Below are positions 1 through 10,351 of a stretch of DNA of 64,000 nt, piece after piece. Where the stretch lies: NCBI GenBank assembly GCA_903970145.1, contig CAJCHO010000051.1:50957-114956 (forward strand), written 5' to 3'. The position numbers and the translations under genes were made by a program. Below the pieces are notes generated by a model that saw nothing but the letters and a program-made list of their open reading frames with translations, ran no database searches and was not told where the DNA came from. Position 1 is the first letter of the stretch, and each line of letters starts with the position of its first letter. Source of the DNA: Mycobacteriaceae bacterium (GTDB taxonomy: Bacteria; Pseudomonadota; Gammaproteobacteria; Burkholderiales; Burkholderiaceae_D).

Positions 1-224
<224 letters not shown>

Positions 225-272
225 TTAAATCAAAAAGTTGAAAGCGTTATTAAATCTAGCGGACGCACCGGA

Positions 273-1058
<786 letters not shown>

Positions 1059-1439
1059 TTAGCTATCCAACAAAAGCGCGGCGAAATAGGTCGCCAGCGC
1101 GGCGCAATACGTTGCAAACATCCACAGCACCGCCACGTCCCTGAAGAAGCGGAACGTGACGCCAAACAGGATCAGGGTCGCGGCGACCTTGAAGCCCTCC
1201 GCACGATACTGGGCGAGCAGCAAGCGCCTGGGGTCATCACTAGCCGTGGCGAGCATCCGACTGGCGTAGACGATGGCCGGAATAAAGGCGATGGCACCAC
1301 CGATGCCGGCCGAAGCCGCCGCAATCCATCCCTTGGACACTAGGAGCACCGTGGCCGACACCAGCGCCACAGCGACCTGCATCCCTATTATTCTAGCCAG
1401 CCGCCCGAGACGGCCCCTACTGACGACGTGGCCACTCAC
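1059..1439 (-). CDS. atpI: ATP synthase assembly/accessory protein I
   Basis: This 126-residue small membrane protein has four hydrophobic segments and is encoded directly upstream of atpB. AtpI proteins assist c-ring assembly or cation handling for F-type ATPases; sequence conservation is low, so position matters most here. The C-terminus (FRFFRDVAVLWMFATYCAALATYFAALLL) resembles beta-proteobacterial AtpI; the quoted segment covers residues about 97-125. It is probably the first gene of the atp operon, since the next gene upstream points the other way across about 280 bp. Confidence 0.85.
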   Translation of the reverse strand: MSGHVVSRGRLGRLARIIGMQVAVALVSATVLLVSKGWIAAASAGIGGAIAFIPAIVYASRMLATASDDPRRLLLAQYRAEGFKVAATLILFGVTFRFFRDVAVLWMFATYCAALATYFAALLLDS

Positions 1440-1718
1440 CTGAGAACCCCGACCGCAAAACCTTTGAATTATAGCTGAGTCGACATAAGCGGGTCAAGAA
1501 ATGGTGCGCCGCGCAAGGGGCCGGCGGAGGCTCCCTCGCCCCTGCAAGTGCTTCTACCTAAGGCGGTCAAGTGCTGCAGTTGGCGGCCCGATTTGCGCGC
1601 TGCGCAAGAGAGCAAATGCAAATGGCTTCGGACGCGATCGTTTGAATCGCAACGGCGCAATGCACGGCACAAATGCTAAAGTCTGTCCTCCGAGTAGATG
1701 TGTCAGGAGCGAGAAGAA
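1440..1718. promoter_or_regulatory. Divergent intergenic region, atpI / MshEN-protein gene
   Basis: About 280 bp separate the leftward atp operon from the rightward MshEN gene, so it should hold promoters for both. No clear sigma-70 hexamers, hairpin terminator or RNA gene could be identified by eye. The far end carries the AGGAG ribosome-binding site of the rightward gene at 1705-1709. Confidence 0.35.
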
Positions 1719-3080
1719 ATGGCCAGTTCGAGCGTTGCAGAGAGCGATTTTGCCATCCGCTGGCCAGAGCCCCCTGCGCTCAAATTCGCCGAGACGCCCG
1801 CGGGCGCGGTCCCCTGCGAGATCGAATTCCGCAACGGTACCAAGGAAGGCGGACAGCTCTTGCACTTCACCGGTCGCCAGGACTACCTGATATTTCGTCC
1901 CCAGTCGCTTGACGGTCCGACCAAGGGACAGGTGACCGTCAAGCTCGATAAGATCAAGCAGGTTCGCCTGACCCGTCCGATGCCGGTAATGGGTTCCTCG
2001 GGCACGCTCACCGAAATCGGCGAGACCGAGGTCCAGGTCTACAACGTCGAATTCACGGACGGTGAGATTACCTCGGGCGAGACCTCCGGCTACGTACGCC
2101 TGCCGGCGGGCCTATTTCTGTATTTTCAGCAGCCGCAGAGCAGCATCGCACGGGTGTTCGTTCCCGAGGATGCGATTGCCTATTGCCAGATCGGTGACCC
2201 GATCGGCAAATTGCTGGTCGAGGAAAACGTCGTCAGTGAAGAGCAGCTCAAGGTCGCCGTCGAGAAGCAGCAGTCGATGCGCAAGCTCGTTCTGGGTGAC
2301 TACCTGATCGAGCAGGGCTATATCACCCAGGCCCAGCTCGATAGCGCCCTAAAATTCCAGAAACAGAATCCGAATCTGCGCCTGGGCGAAGCCCTGATCG
2401 AGATGGGCGTACTGTCCGCCGAGGCCCTGCAGGACGCGCTCGAGCGTCAGCGCGCCAATCGCGGCCGGCCGCTCGGACAGATCCTGGTTGACATGGGTGC
2501 CCTCGATTCCCAGACCCTAAAGAAGGTCCACGCCAAGCACCTCGGCCTGCCATTCGTTAGTCTCGCCAATGCGCGCATTGATCACGACGCCCTCAAGCTG
2601 GTACCGGCGGCGCTGGCCCATCGCCTCGGTGTACTCGCGCTCGCCATCGAAGACGGCGCCCTGATCGTGGCCATGTCAGCGCAGCCCGATTCGGAGACAC
2701 TGGCCGAACTCAGCGGCCACGCGCGCATGCGCATCCTGCCGGTAATCGCCTCAGGTCCCGAGATACGCGCCAAGCAGGTCGAGTTCTATGGCGAAGCGTC
2801 GCTGCAGGACGAACCGATTGCCGATCCTTCTGCAATCCGATTTGCCGATAGCTCGATCGAGCTCGATCAGAGCGAACCCGGTCTCATCGAGACGATTCTC
2901 GCGGGCGAGCGTCCCCATGAGATCGTCGACCAGATCAACGCCAATTCCGATGCCGTCCTCGTAGGCGTGGTCAACCGCCTGCTCGATGCCGCCTTGAAGA
3001 GTGGCACCCTCGAGGTCGGCGTCGAGACCAGCGGCTCGACCCGTCGCACCCTGATACGCTTCGAGAAGGGCGGCTCCTAG
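1719..3080 (+). CDS. MshEN/GspE-N domain protein without an ATPase domain
   Basis: This 453-residue protein has an N-terminal region of about 140 residues rich in beta-strand-like sequence. Two or three helical repeats of the MshEN (type II secretion ATPase N-terminal) kind follow, each with a LGxxLIExGxI/V core (for example around residues 175-270). A GspE-N-like segment (HLGLPFVSLANARIDHDALKLVP) then leads to an Asp/Glu-rich C-terminus. There is no Walker A or B, so it is not a secretion ATPase itself. MshEN domains are known to bind cyclic di-GMP in MshE; here that is only a possibility. The start at 1719 is chosen because AGGAG lies 9 nt upstream; an in-frame ATG at 1698 has no such site. 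Confidence 0.75.
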   Translation: MASSSVAESDFAIRWPEPPALKFAETPAGAVPCEIEFRNGTKEGGQLLHFTGRQDYLIFRPQSLDGPTKGQVTVKLDKIKQVRLTRPMPVMGSSGTLTEIGETEVQVYNVEFTDGEITSGETSGYVRLPAGLFLYFQQPQSSIARVFVPEDAIAYCQIGDPIGKLLVEENVVSEEQLKVAVEKQQSMRKLVLGDYLIEQGYITQAQLDSALKFQKQNPNLRLGEALIEMGVLSAEALQDALERQRANRGRPLGQILVDMGALDSQTLKKVHAKHLGLPFVSLANARIDHDALKLVPAALAHRLGVLALAIEDGALIVAMSAQPDSETLAELSGHARMRILPVIASGPEIRAKQVEFYGEASLQDEPIADPSAIRFADSSIELDQSEPGLIETILAGERPHEIVDQINANSDAVLVGVVNRLLDAALKSGTLEVGVETSGSTRRTLIRFEKGGS

Positions 3081-3111
3081 GCCTGCACGCCGCACCAGGC
3101 GCGGTGTGCCT

Positions 3112-3978
3112 TCAGCGTTTGCCAATGCGGGCTATCAGTCCATCGAGTTCGTCCAGACTCGCGAAATCGATGATCACCTGACCGCCCTTGGCACGAGTCT
3201 TGATCGACACGCGCGTGGCGAGATTGTCCGAGAGTTCTTCCTCAAGGCGCACCAGATCGCGGGAACGCTGCTTGGCCTTTGGAGAGGGCTTGAGCGAAAA
3301 CTCGCGGGAGACACGGGTAACAAGCTTTTCGGCTTCGCGCACCGAGAGCCGGCGCGCCACGATCTGATGGGCGAGCGTGATCTGGCTGGCCGCGTCGACC
3401 GCGAGGAGGGCGCGTGCGTGACCCATGTCCAGATCGCCAGCCATCAGCAGATCCTGGACCGGCTTAGCCAGGTTGAGTAAGCGCAGCAGGTTGGAGGTCG
3501 CACTGCGCGAACGGCCGATCGCCTGCGCCGCGAGTTCGTGGGTGAGGCCAAATTCGTCCAGCAGACGCTGCACGCCCTGGGCCTCCTCCAGCGCGTTGAG
3601 ATCCTCGCGCTGAATGTTTTCGATGAGCGCCATCACCGCGGCGCGCTCGTCGGGAACATCGCGCACCAGCACAGGAACTTCCGTGAGACCCGCGAGCTGT
3701 GCCGCGCGCGCGCGGCGCTCGCCGGCGATGATTTCGTAGCGCTCGTCGCCAAGCGCGCGCACGAGGATCGGTTGCATCAGGCCCTGACTGCGAATCGACT
3801 CGGCGAGCTCGTTCAATGCCCCCTCGTCCATGCGCGTGCGCGGTTGGTACTTCCCCGGCACCAGCGCCGTCAGGGGAAGGAGCGCCTGGGTATGGTCGCG
3901 ATCGACAGGCTTGTGGCTCGGCGCGGTTTCACCGAGCAACACTTCGAGACCTCGTCCGAGGCCTTTTTTCTTGATCAT
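3112..3978 (-). CDS. parB: Chromosome-partitioning protein ParB
   Basis: ParB is a CTP-dependent DNA clamp that loads at parS sites and spreads to segregate the origin. The 288-residue product has the N-terminal KKGLGRGLEVLL ParA-interaction peptide, the GERRARA CTP-binding motif, the NIQREDLNALEEA region, a helix-turn-helix (TSNLLRLLNL) and a C-terminal dimerisation domain. An in-frame extension upstream only reads through parA and is ignored. The ATG overlaps the parA stop by 4 nt (ATGA), so translation is coupled. Two cognate parS sites are present in this window. Confidence 0.97.
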   Translation of the reverse strand: MIKKKGLGRGLEVLLGETAPSHKPVDRDHTQALLPLTALVPGKYQPRTRMDEGALNELAESIRSQGLMQPILVRALGDERYEIIAGERRARAAQLAGLTEVPVLVRDVPDERAAVMALIENIQREDLNALEEAQGVQRLLDEFGLTHELAAQAIGRSRSATSNLLRLLNLAKPVQDLLMAGDLDMGHARALLAVDAASQITLAHQIVARRLSVREAEKLVTRVSREFSLKPSPKAKQRSRDLVRLEEELSDNLATRVSIKTRAKGGQVIIDFASLDELDGLIARIGKR

Positions 3979-4787
3979 GGGGCGGTCTTGATACTGTTTG
4001 CGGATTGGGAAAGGGCACTGGCACGCTTGAAACGCTCGACCATCTCGCGTGCGAAAGCGAGATAGGCCTGGGCTCCCTTGCTGGCGCGATCGAATACCAG
4101 GCCCGGCATGCCGTAACTGGGTGCTTCGGCCAGGCGCACGTTGCGCGGCACGATAGTCTTGAAAACCTTGTCGCCGAAATGCGACTCGAGCTGGCCTGAC
4201 ACCTGTTGCGCAAGCGTCGAGCGCGGATCGAACATGACGCGCAACAGGCCAATGATCTCCAGATCGCCATTGAGGTTGCGATGGACCTGCTTGATGGTGT
4301 TGACCAGATCCGAGAGGCCCTCCAGTGCGTAGTACTCGCACTGCATCGGAATGATCACGCCGTGTGCCGCGCACAGACCGTTCAGGGTCAGCAGCGAGAG
4401 AGCCGGCGGACAATCGATCAGGATGAAGTCATAGTCGCCGTGGTGCGGCGTGAGCGCCGTCTTGAGGCGCCGTTCGCGCTCCGGCAACTCGACCATCTCG
4501 ATTTCTGCACCGGCCAGTTCGCGATTGGCAGGCAGCACGTCATAGAGTCCCGAGTCGGAATGCTGGCGTGCCAGTTCAAGCGTGCCAAGGCCGAGCAATA
4601 CCTGATAGATGCTGGTCGTTAGCGCACGCTTGTCCACGCCGCTTCCCATGGTCGCATTTCCCTGCGGATCCAGATCGACCAGAAGTACCCGCTCGCCATT
4701 GGCGGCCAGCGCCGCGGCCAGATTGACCGTAGTAGTCGTCTTGCCGACGCCGCCCTTCTGGTTTGCGACTGCGAAAATTTTTGCCAT
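3975..4787 (-). CDS. parA: Chromosome-partitioning ATPase ParA
   Basis: This is a deviant-Walker ATPase that drives origin segregation with ParB. The 270-residue product begins MAKIFAVANQ and has the Walker motif KGGVGKTT at residues 11-18, switch I/II (DLDPQGNAT; IDCPPALSLLT) and the usual C-terminal region. A longer reading frame adds 24 residues that do not match the family, so ATG at 4787 was chosen. The gene lies 20 nt downstream of rsmG and overlaps parB, in the conserved mnmG-rsmG-parA-parB order. Confidence 0.97.
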   Translation of the reverse strand: MAKIFAVANQKGGVGKTTTTVNLAAALAANGERVLLVDLDPQGNATMGSGVDKRALTTSIYQVLLGLGTLELARQHSDSGLYDVLPANRELAGAEIEMVELPERERRLKTALTPHHGDYDFILIDCPPALSLLTLNGLCAAHGVIIPMQCEYYALEGLSDLVNTIKQVHRNLNGDLEIIGLLRVMFDPRSTLAQQVSGQLESHFGDKVFKTIVPRNVRLAEAPSYGMPGLVFDRASKGAQAYLAFAREMVERFKRASALSQSANSIKTAP

Positions 4788-4807
4788 GAAGTGATTCGTT
4801 GCGACTT

Positions 4808-5491
4808 TCAGTGGGATGGCGTGCCCGACGGGGCTGAGCGGCTCAGCACGACGGCACATCTATTTGTCGATACTTGCGGTACTTTTAGACTGGCGACCCG
4901 CTCGACGCGCCAGGGTGGGGGCAATTCTTCGATCTCGGCGTCGATGTCGTTGGCCTTCATGGCGACCAGTCGCCCGCCTTGCCCGACGATACCACCGGCA
5001 AGGCCAGCGAACTTCGAAAGACTGGCAAAAGCGCGCGAGATTGCCGTGTCGAAACGAGTTTGTCCGGCGAGGTCCTCGATGCGCCCATGAATGGCATCGA
5101 TCGACAGCCCAAGGCTTGACTTGACCTGGTTCAGGAAGGCCACCTTTTTTTGCACCGCATCGATAAGCGTAACGCGCGGCCCCGCCAATGCAATCGCAAT
5201 CGGAATACCGGGTAATCCGGCACCGCTGCCCACGTCTATCAGGCTGGCCGGCCCAAGCTCGCGCACCAGCGGGACGACCGCAAGCGAATCCAGCAGATGG
5301 CCGTCAAGCATGGCCTCAGGAGTGCGCAATGCGGTCAGGTTGTAGACGGAATTCCACTTCAGAAGCAATTCCAGGTAGTCGAGCAACTGTTGGTGCTGGG
5401 TGTCGCTTAAGGACAGGCCGAGCTCCGCCGTGCCCGCAACCAACCTCTCGGTGATCTGGACGCGCTGTTGGGCAGATTGCGCCGCTCGCAC
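4808..5491 (-). CDS. rsmG: 16S rRNA (guanine527-N7)-methyltransferase RsmG (GidB)
   Basis: RsmG methylates N7 of G527 in 16S rRNA using S-adenosylmethionine. The 227-residue protein shows the SAM-binding motif DVGSGAGLPGIPIA at residues 86-99, the NLTALR segment near residue 51 and the catalytic-domain motif SRAFASLSKF. It starts with GTG at 5491, overlapping the last base of the mnmG stop codon, so the two are translationally coupled. Confidence 0.95.
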   Translation of the reverse strand: MRAAQSAQQRVQITERLVAGTAELGLSLSDTQHQQLLDYLELLLKWNSVYNLTALRTPEAMLDGHLLDSLAVVPLVRELGPASLIDVGSGAGLPGIPIAIALAGPRVTLIDAVQKKVAFLNQVKSSLGLSIDAIHGRIEDLAGQTRFDTAISRAFASLSKFAGLAGGIVGQGGRLVAMKANDIDAEIEELPPPWRVERVASLKVPQVSTNRCAVVLSRSAPSGTPSH

Positions 5492-7431
5492 TAGGCAACG
5501 CGACGCGCGACCGCCCGCGTAGTGCGCCCCTGCTTTTTCTTCAGGTGCACCAGGAGCAGCGAAATCGCGGCCGGTGTCACGCCCGAGACGCGCGCCGCCT
5601 GACCTAGGGTCTGGGGACGCTGGCTGCCAAGCTTTTGCGCAACCTCGATCGACAGGCCACGCACCTCGGCATAGTCGAGGTCCGCAGGCAGGGCGAGGTT
5701 TTCGTAGTGTTCCTGTCTTTGGACTTCCAGCTCCTGGCGCGCAATGTAGCCTGCGTACTTGATCTGGATCTCAACCTGCTCGGCAGCGGCGGCGTCCTCG
5801 ATAGCAGGACCGCCAAGTTCCGCCCCGCAGGCGTCGCGTAGGGAAGTCAGCGCGGCATAGCCGACTTCAGGGCGGCGCAGCAGTTCGGCGAGCGTATAGT
5901 CTTTCTCAAGCTCCTGGCCAAAGACCCGCCGCGCTTCTTCCTGCTCAATTCGGCGCGGATTGACCCAGGTGCTGCGCAGGCGTTCTGTTTCACGTGAAAC
6001 CAGGTCACGCTTGCGAGCAAAAGCGGACCAGCGCGCGTCGTCCACGCAGCCCAGTTCACGGCCGATCTCGGTGAGGCGCCAGTCGGCGTTGTCCTCGCGC
6101 AGCGACAGGCGATACTCGGCCCGGCTCGTAAACATCCGGTAGGGTTCGGAGACTCCACGGGTCACCAGATCGTCCACCAGCACGCCAAGGTAGGCCTGAT
6201 CGCGGCCGGGACACCAGGCCTTCAGTCCCAAGGTCGCGCGCGCCGCATTCAAGCCGGCCAAAAGCCCCTGTGCCGCAGCCTCCTCATAGCCGGTCGTGCC
6301 GTTGATCTGGCCGGCAAAATAGAGCCCGGATATGGCCTTGAGCTCAAGCGAAGACTTCAATGCGCGCGGATCAAAGTAGTCGTATTCGATCGCGTAGCCG
6401 GGCCGCAGCACGTGAGCATCTTCCAGACCGCGAATGCTGTGCACGAGTTCCAGCTGGACATCGAAAGGCAGGCTCGTCGAGATGCCGTTGGGATAGAACT
6501 CATGGGTGTCCAGGCCCTCCGGCTCAAGGAAAATCTGGTGTTCCTCCTTGGCCGCGAAGCGATGAATCTTGTCCTCGATGCTCGGACAATAGCGCGGGCC
6601 CACCCCCTCGATCACCCCGGTATACATCGGTGAGCGGTCGAGTCCGGCGCGAACGATTTCGTGCGTGCGGGCATTGGTATGGGTAATCCAGCAGGGAAGC
6701 TGGCGCGGGTGCATGGCCTCGTTACCCAGATAGGAGAACACTGGCACCGGAGCTCGATCGCCCGGCTGCTCCTCCATGACCGAGAAATTGATGCTGCGAC
6801 CGTCCAGTCGCGGCGGCGTCCCGGTCTTTAGTCGACCCTGGGCAAGCGCCAGTTCGCGCAGACGCGCTGCCAGCGATATCGACGCCGGATCGCCGGCGCG
6901 GCCGGCCGCGTAATGCTCGAGGCCCACATGCACCTTGCCGTTCAGAAAGGTCCCGGCCGTAAGCACCACGGCGCGGGCACTAAAGCGCAGTCCGATCTGG
7001 GTTAGCACTCCGGCGACGCGGGTCGTGCCCGCTTCGTTGACCAGTATCAGGTCGTCAACCGCCTGCTGGAAAAGCGACAGATTGGGCTGATTCTCCAGAC
7101 GTCGCCGCATCGCGGAACGATAGAGCACCCGATCTGCCTGGGCACGGGTGGCGCGTACGGCCGGCCCCTTGCTCGAATTGAGGATGCGAAACTGGATACC
7201 GGCTTCGTCGGTCGCGAGCGCCATCGCCCCGCCAAGGGCATCGATTTCCTTGACGAGGTGACCCTTGCCGATGCCGCCGATCGAGGGATTGCATGACATC
7301 TGCCCCAGCGTCTCGATGCTGTGGGTCACAAGCAGGGTGCTCTGGCCCAGCCGTGCACTGGCGAGGGCGGCCTCGGCACCGGCGTGACCACCGCCGATGA
7401 CAATCACATCGAAGTCGCGAGAGAACTGCAT
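5491..7431 (-). CDS. mnmG: tRNA uridine-5-carboxymethylaminomethyl modification enzyme MnmG (GidA)
   Basis: MnmG is the FAD-dependent partner of MnmE (26.3 kb in this window) that installs the cmnm5 group on U34 of several tRNAs. The 646-residue product has the N-terminal FAD motif GGGHAG at residues 13-18, the [12 protein letters not shown] signature, the [12 protein letters not shown] region and the C-terminal MnmE-interacting domain ending in a basic tail. Length is close to E. coli MnmG (629). A parS site is embedded in the coding sequence at 5986-6001. Upstream of the ATG lies a second parS. Confidence 0.98.
   Translation of the reverse strand: MQFSRDFDVIVIGGGHAGAEAALASARLGQSTLLVTHSIETLGQMSCNPSIGGIGKGHLVKEIDALGGAMALATDEAGIQFRILNSSKGPAVRATRAQADRVLYRSAMRRRLENQPNLSLFQQAVDDLILVNEAGTTRVAGVLTQIGLRFSARAVVLTAGTFLNGKVHVGLEHYAAGRAGDPASISLAARLRELALAQGRLKTGTPPRLDGRSINFSVMEEQPGDRAPVPVFSYLGNEAMHPRQLPCWITHTNARTHEIVRAGLDRSPMYTGVIEGVGPRYCPSIEDKIHRFAAKEEHQIFLEPEGLDTHEFYPNGISTSLPFDVQLELVHSIRGLEDAHVLRPGYAIEYDYFDPRALKSSLELKAISGLYFAGQINGTTGYEEAAAQGLLAGLNAARATLGLKAWCPGRDQAYLGVLVDDLVTRGVSEPYRMFTSRAEYRLSLREDNADWRLTEIGRELGCVDDARWSAFARKRDLVSRETERLRSTWVNPRRIEQEEARRVFGQELEKDYTLAELLRRPEVGYAALTSLRDACGAELGGPAIEDAAAAEQVEIQIKYAGYIARQELEVQRQEHYENLALPADLDYAEVRGLSIEVAQKLGSQRPQTLGQAARVSGVTPAAISLLLVHLKKKQGRTTRAVARRVA
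5986..6001. other. parS: parS site inside mnmG
   Basis: The sequence TGTTTCACGTGAAACC contains the complete 14-bp parS core GTTTCACGTGAAAC (5987-6000); only the last base breaks the full 16-bp palindrome. This is the widely conserved ParB binding site of bacterial chromosomes. It lies within the mnmG coding region, about 2 kb from parB. Confidence 0.93.
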
Positions 7432-7596
7432 GACTAAATCCGCCGAAATGGTGCTTTTGCCGTGAAAACGGCGAGCGCCAGATTATGACCGAAATCATGT
7501 CCTGTCGCGTGTCGTGGCAGGGCGCCCGGGGATTCTTGTGGAGCTTGGCGAGATTTTGTCGGGATAAGCGCAACAGCCGGCGATCCGCCGGGCTCG

Positions 7597-7612
7597 TGTT
7601 TCACGTGAAACA
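7597..7612. other. parS: parS site upstream of mnmG (perfect 16-bp palindrome)
   Basis: TGTTTCACGTGAAACA is the perfect parS consensus. It lies in the 184-bp gap between mnmG and the TSUP gene, just past the stop of the latter. Its location 1.6 kb from the second copy and about 23 kb from dnaA places the ParB loading zone next to the origin. Confidence 0.96.
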
Positions 7613-7615
7613 GGC

Positions 7616-8392
7616 TCAATGCGGCCAGAAGGCGTCGTAGCTCGTGCGTGCGATCAAAAGGACCACCACCACGAGAAAGAGCTTACGCACGAAGACACTG
7701 CCGTGCCGGATCGCAAAGTGGCTTCCCACGAGGGAGCCCGCCACATTGAAGACCGCCATCGACAGCCCGAGCCAGACAATCAGGTGCCCGGAGAAGGAAA
7801 ACCATATCAGCGCGGCGATATTGCAGGCTACGTTGACCAGCTTGGCACAAGCAGACGCCGCCAGAAAATCGAAGCCGAAAAAGCGCACGTACAGGAAAAT
7901 CAGGAAACTCCCCGTACCGGGCCCGAAGAATCCGTCGTAAAAGCCGATTGCGGCCCCAACAGCGAGCGCGGCCAAAAGTGCCCTGACGTCAGCCGGCCGC
8001 GGAGCGTGGATCGACCCGAAATCCTTGCGCCAATAGGTGTAGGCGGCCACCGCCGTAAGGATCCCGGGCAAGAGTTTGCGCAGGATCTCAGGTGAAACCT
8101 GCGTAACCGCAAAGGCGCCCAGAAAGGCACAGAGGAATGCCGCGAGCGCCCCGGGTAGCGCGGCGCGCCACTCTATGCGTGTGCGCTGGGCAAATCGGGT
8201 CGCTGCTGCCGCAGTACCCCAGACTCCGGAAAGCTTGTTGGTACCAAGCACGGTCGATACCGCGGCCTCCGGCAGCACGCCCAGCAGGGCAGGAATCTGG
8301 ATCAGGCCACCGCCGCCGACCACGGCGTCGATGAGGCCCGCCAGAAATGCCGCGCCAGCGAGTAGAACGAGCGAAGCCAGATCCACCGTCAA
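7616..8392 (-). CDS. TSUP-family (TauE/SafE, YfcA-like) membrane permease
   Basis: This 258-residue, very hydrophobic protein has about eight transmembrane segments and the glycine-rich N-terminal signature FLAGLIDAVVGGGGLIQIPALL. The second half contains the matching family repeat GFYDGFFGPGTGSFLIF. Members export sulfite, sulfonates or other organic anions; the substrate cannot be told here. The gene lies between parS/mnmG and the liv cluster on the same strand, 36 nt from livM, and has no evident functional tie to either. Confidence 0.85.
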   Translation of the reverse strand: MTVDLASLVLLAGAAFLAGLIDAVVGGGGLIQIPALLGVLPEAAVSTVLGTNKLSGVWGTAAAATRFAQRTRIEWRAALPGALAAFLCAFLGAFAVTQVSPEILRKLLPGILTAVAAYTYWRKDFGSIHAPRPADVRALLAALAVGAAIGFYDGFFGPGTGSFLIFLYVRFFGFDFLAASACAKLVNVACNIAALIWFSFSGHLIVWLGLSMAVFNVAGSLVGSHFAIRHGSVFVRKLFLVVVVLLIARTSYDAFWPH

Positions 8393-8428
8393 ATGCCAGA
8401 CGGTGCCAGCCGAGCCGCCAGCATCGGA

Positions 8429-9385
8429 TCAGCCGGCGGCTGCGCTGGCACGCTCGGCTGCGCGACGACGCTCGAAATACGCGCGAATCTCGCCGACCAC
8501 GCCGCGCCGGAAGGCCATTACGCAGGCAATAAAAACAACGCCGATGATGACCTGCACCCAGGAGCCGACCCGATCGGACAGCGCATCCTGCAGGGTGATC
8601 ACGACGGCGGCACCGACGACGGGTCCAACAAAGGTGCCCGTGCCCCCGAGTAGCGTCATGAGGATTACTTCTCCCGACAGGCCCTGCCCGACATCGGTCA
8701 GGGAGCCGGTTGCGAGCACCAGGCACTTCAGGGACCCGGCCAGGCCCGATAGCCCGGCCGAGAGCACGAAGGCCACCAGCTTGTAGCGATTGACGTTGTA
8801 GCCCAGCGAGATGGCACGCGGCTCGTTCTCGCGAATTGCCTTTAGGACCTGGCCGAAAGGCGAGTGAATCACCCGCAGGATAAACAGGAATCCCGCCACG
8901 AAGACGGCCAGGACAAAGTAGTACATCGTGATATCGGATTGCAGCGCCACAATCCCCAGAAGGCTGCCGCGCGGCACGTCATTCAAGCCATTCTCGCCAC
9001 CGGTAAAAGGCGCCTGCAGGCAGGCAAAACTGACTATCCATGCAAGAGCCATGGTGATCATCGCGAAGTAGATGCCCTGGCGCCGGATTGCGATCGCGCC
9101 AATCACCAGTCCGAGCAGCGTTGCCATCAGCACCCCGCCGACTATCGACTCAAGCGTTCCCCACCCGCAGGCCGTCGCAAGCCATCCGGTCACATAGGCG
9201 GACGATCCGAAGTAGGCCGCATGTCCGAATGACAGCATCTTGGTAAAGCCGAGCAGGAGATTGAAGGCGCAGGCGAAGAGGGCAAAGCACAGGATCTTCA
9301 TAAGGAAGATCGGATAGAGCCCCAGCGCCGGAAGCACTATAGCAATAACTAGCAAGCTCAGATAGACGATACGCTGGCTTTTCAC
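8429..9385 (-). CDS. livM: Branched-chain amino-acid-type ABC transporter permease (LivM)
   Basis: This is one of two inner-membrane permease subunits of a LivKHMGF-type importer. The 318-residue product has roughly ten hydrophobic segments, the LivM-type LLGFTKMLSFGHAAYFG motif near residue 43, and the ABC-coupling segment with GLSGLAGSLKCLVLATGSL. The GTG start at 9385 has a GGAG ribosome-binding site that overlaps the end of livH, 3 nt upstream. It is the last gene of the set livG-livF-livK-livH-livM, all leftward. Confidence 0.92.
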   Translation of the reverse strand: MKSQRIVYLSLLVIAIVLPALGLYPIFLMKILCFALFACAFNLLLGFTKMLSFGHAAYFGSSAYVTGWLATACGWGTLESIVGGVLMATLLGLVIGAIAIRRQGIYFAMITMALAWIVSFACLQAPFTGGENGLNDVPRGSLLGIVALQSDITMYYFVLAVFVAGFLFILRVIHSPFGQVLKAIRENEPRAISLGYNVNRYKLVAFVLSAGLSGLAGSLKCLVLATGSLTDVGQGLSGEVILMTLLGGTGTFVGPVVGAAVVITLQDALSDRVGSWVQVIIGVVFIACVMAFRRGVVGEIRAYFERRRAAERASAAAG

Positions 9386-9388
9386 GCG

Positions 9389-10270
9389 CTACTCCTTGCC
9401 GAACAGGCCGGCCGGTCGCCAGATGAGCACAAGGACCATGATGATGAACACGACGATATTGGATGCCGGCGCATAGACCACTTTGGTGAGCCCCTCGACC
9501 ATGCCGAGCACAAGGCCGCTCACCACCGCGCCAAGGATCGATCCCATGCCGCCTATCACGACCACGGCGAATATCACGATCACTAGCGAAGTCCCCATGA
9601 AGGGATTGACCTGCAGAACCGGCGCCGACAGGACACCGGCGAACGCGGCCAGCGCGACGCCGCCCCCGTAGGTCAGCATGACCATCATCGGCACATTGAT
9701 GCCAAACGCCTGAACCAGGCGCGCGTTCTCGGTCGCCGCTCGCAGCGTGGCGCCCAGACTCGTGCGCTCGATCACGAACCAAGTTGTCAGGCACACAAGC
9801 AGCGACGCCACGATCACCCAGGCGCGATAAATGGGTAGCACCATAAAACCCAGATTGAACACGCCGTGCAGGAGTTCGGGAACCGGATAGGACTGCCCGG
9901 ACGAGCCGAACTCGTAGCGCAGCACGCCTTCGCAAATGAGTGCCACAGCGAAGGTCAGCAAGAGTCCGTATAGCGGATCAAGGCCATACAGATGGCGCAG
10001 AAACAGGCGCTCGATCAGCACACCAAAAAGACCGACCGCCAGGGGTGCCAGTAACAGCGCCCACCAGTAGCCGATCCCCAAGACACTAAGCATGATCCAG
10101 GCGGCGTAGGCACCGAGCATGTAAAAGGCGCCGTGCGCAAAATTCACGACGCGCATGAGGCCGAAGATCACTGCGAGCCCGAGGCTCAATAGCGCATAGA
10201 AGGAGCCATTGACCAGTCCCAGCATAAGTTGGCCGAGAACCACGGACAGGGGATAGCCGAAGATACTCAT
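9389..10270 (-). CDS. livH: Branched-chain amino-acid-type ABC transporter permease (LivH)
   Basis: This is the second permease subunit, of 293 residues. It has the LivH signature GLVNGSFYALLSLGLAVIFG near residues 18-37 and the NFAHGAFYMLGAYAAW segment. The start chosen at 10270 gives the family-typical MSIFGYPLSVVLGQLM; a longer frame adds 26 residues without homology features. A conserved EAA-like coupling region (GGMGSILGAVVSGLVLG) is visible. It follows the binding-protein gene, separated by a strong hairpin. Confidence 0.92.
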   Translation of the reverse strand: MSIFGYPLSVVLGQLMLGLVNGSFYALLSLGLAVIFGLMRVVNFAHGAFYMLGAYAAWIMLSVLGIGYWWALLLAPLAVGLFGVLIERLFLRHLYGLDPLYGLLLTFAVALICEGVLRYEFGSSGQSYPVPELLHGVFNLGFMVLPIYRAWVIVASLLVCLTTWFVIERTSLGATLRAATENARLVQAFGINVPMMVMLTYGGGVALAAFAGVLSAPVLQVNPFMGTSLVIVIFAVVVIGGMGSILGAVVSGLVLGMVEGLTKVVYAPASNIVVFIIMVLVLIWRPAGLFGKE

Positions 10271-10313
10271 AGGGACAGCGCCGGTTGTTATTCTAGTTGC
10301 GCCAATGCCGGCG

Positions 10314-10338
10314 GGCGTTATCGAAAATCGATAACGCC
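10314..10338. promoter_or_regulatory. Intercistronic hairpin between livK-like and livH
   Basis: Perfect 11-bp arms (GGCGTTATCGA and TCGATAACGCC) flank a 3-nt loop, 13 nt after the binding-protein stop. No run of T follows on the transcribed strand, so it looks like an mRNA-stabilising or partial attenuation element. This is common after highly expressed binding-protein genes. Confidence 0.7.
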
Positions 10339-10351
10339 TGCCGCTCAAGCA

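Noticed and set aside
3979..4413. Longer in-frame N-terminus for ParB
   Set aside because: The extension reads the parA coding sequence in another frame; the ParB family begins at the ATG at 3978, overlapping the parA stop.
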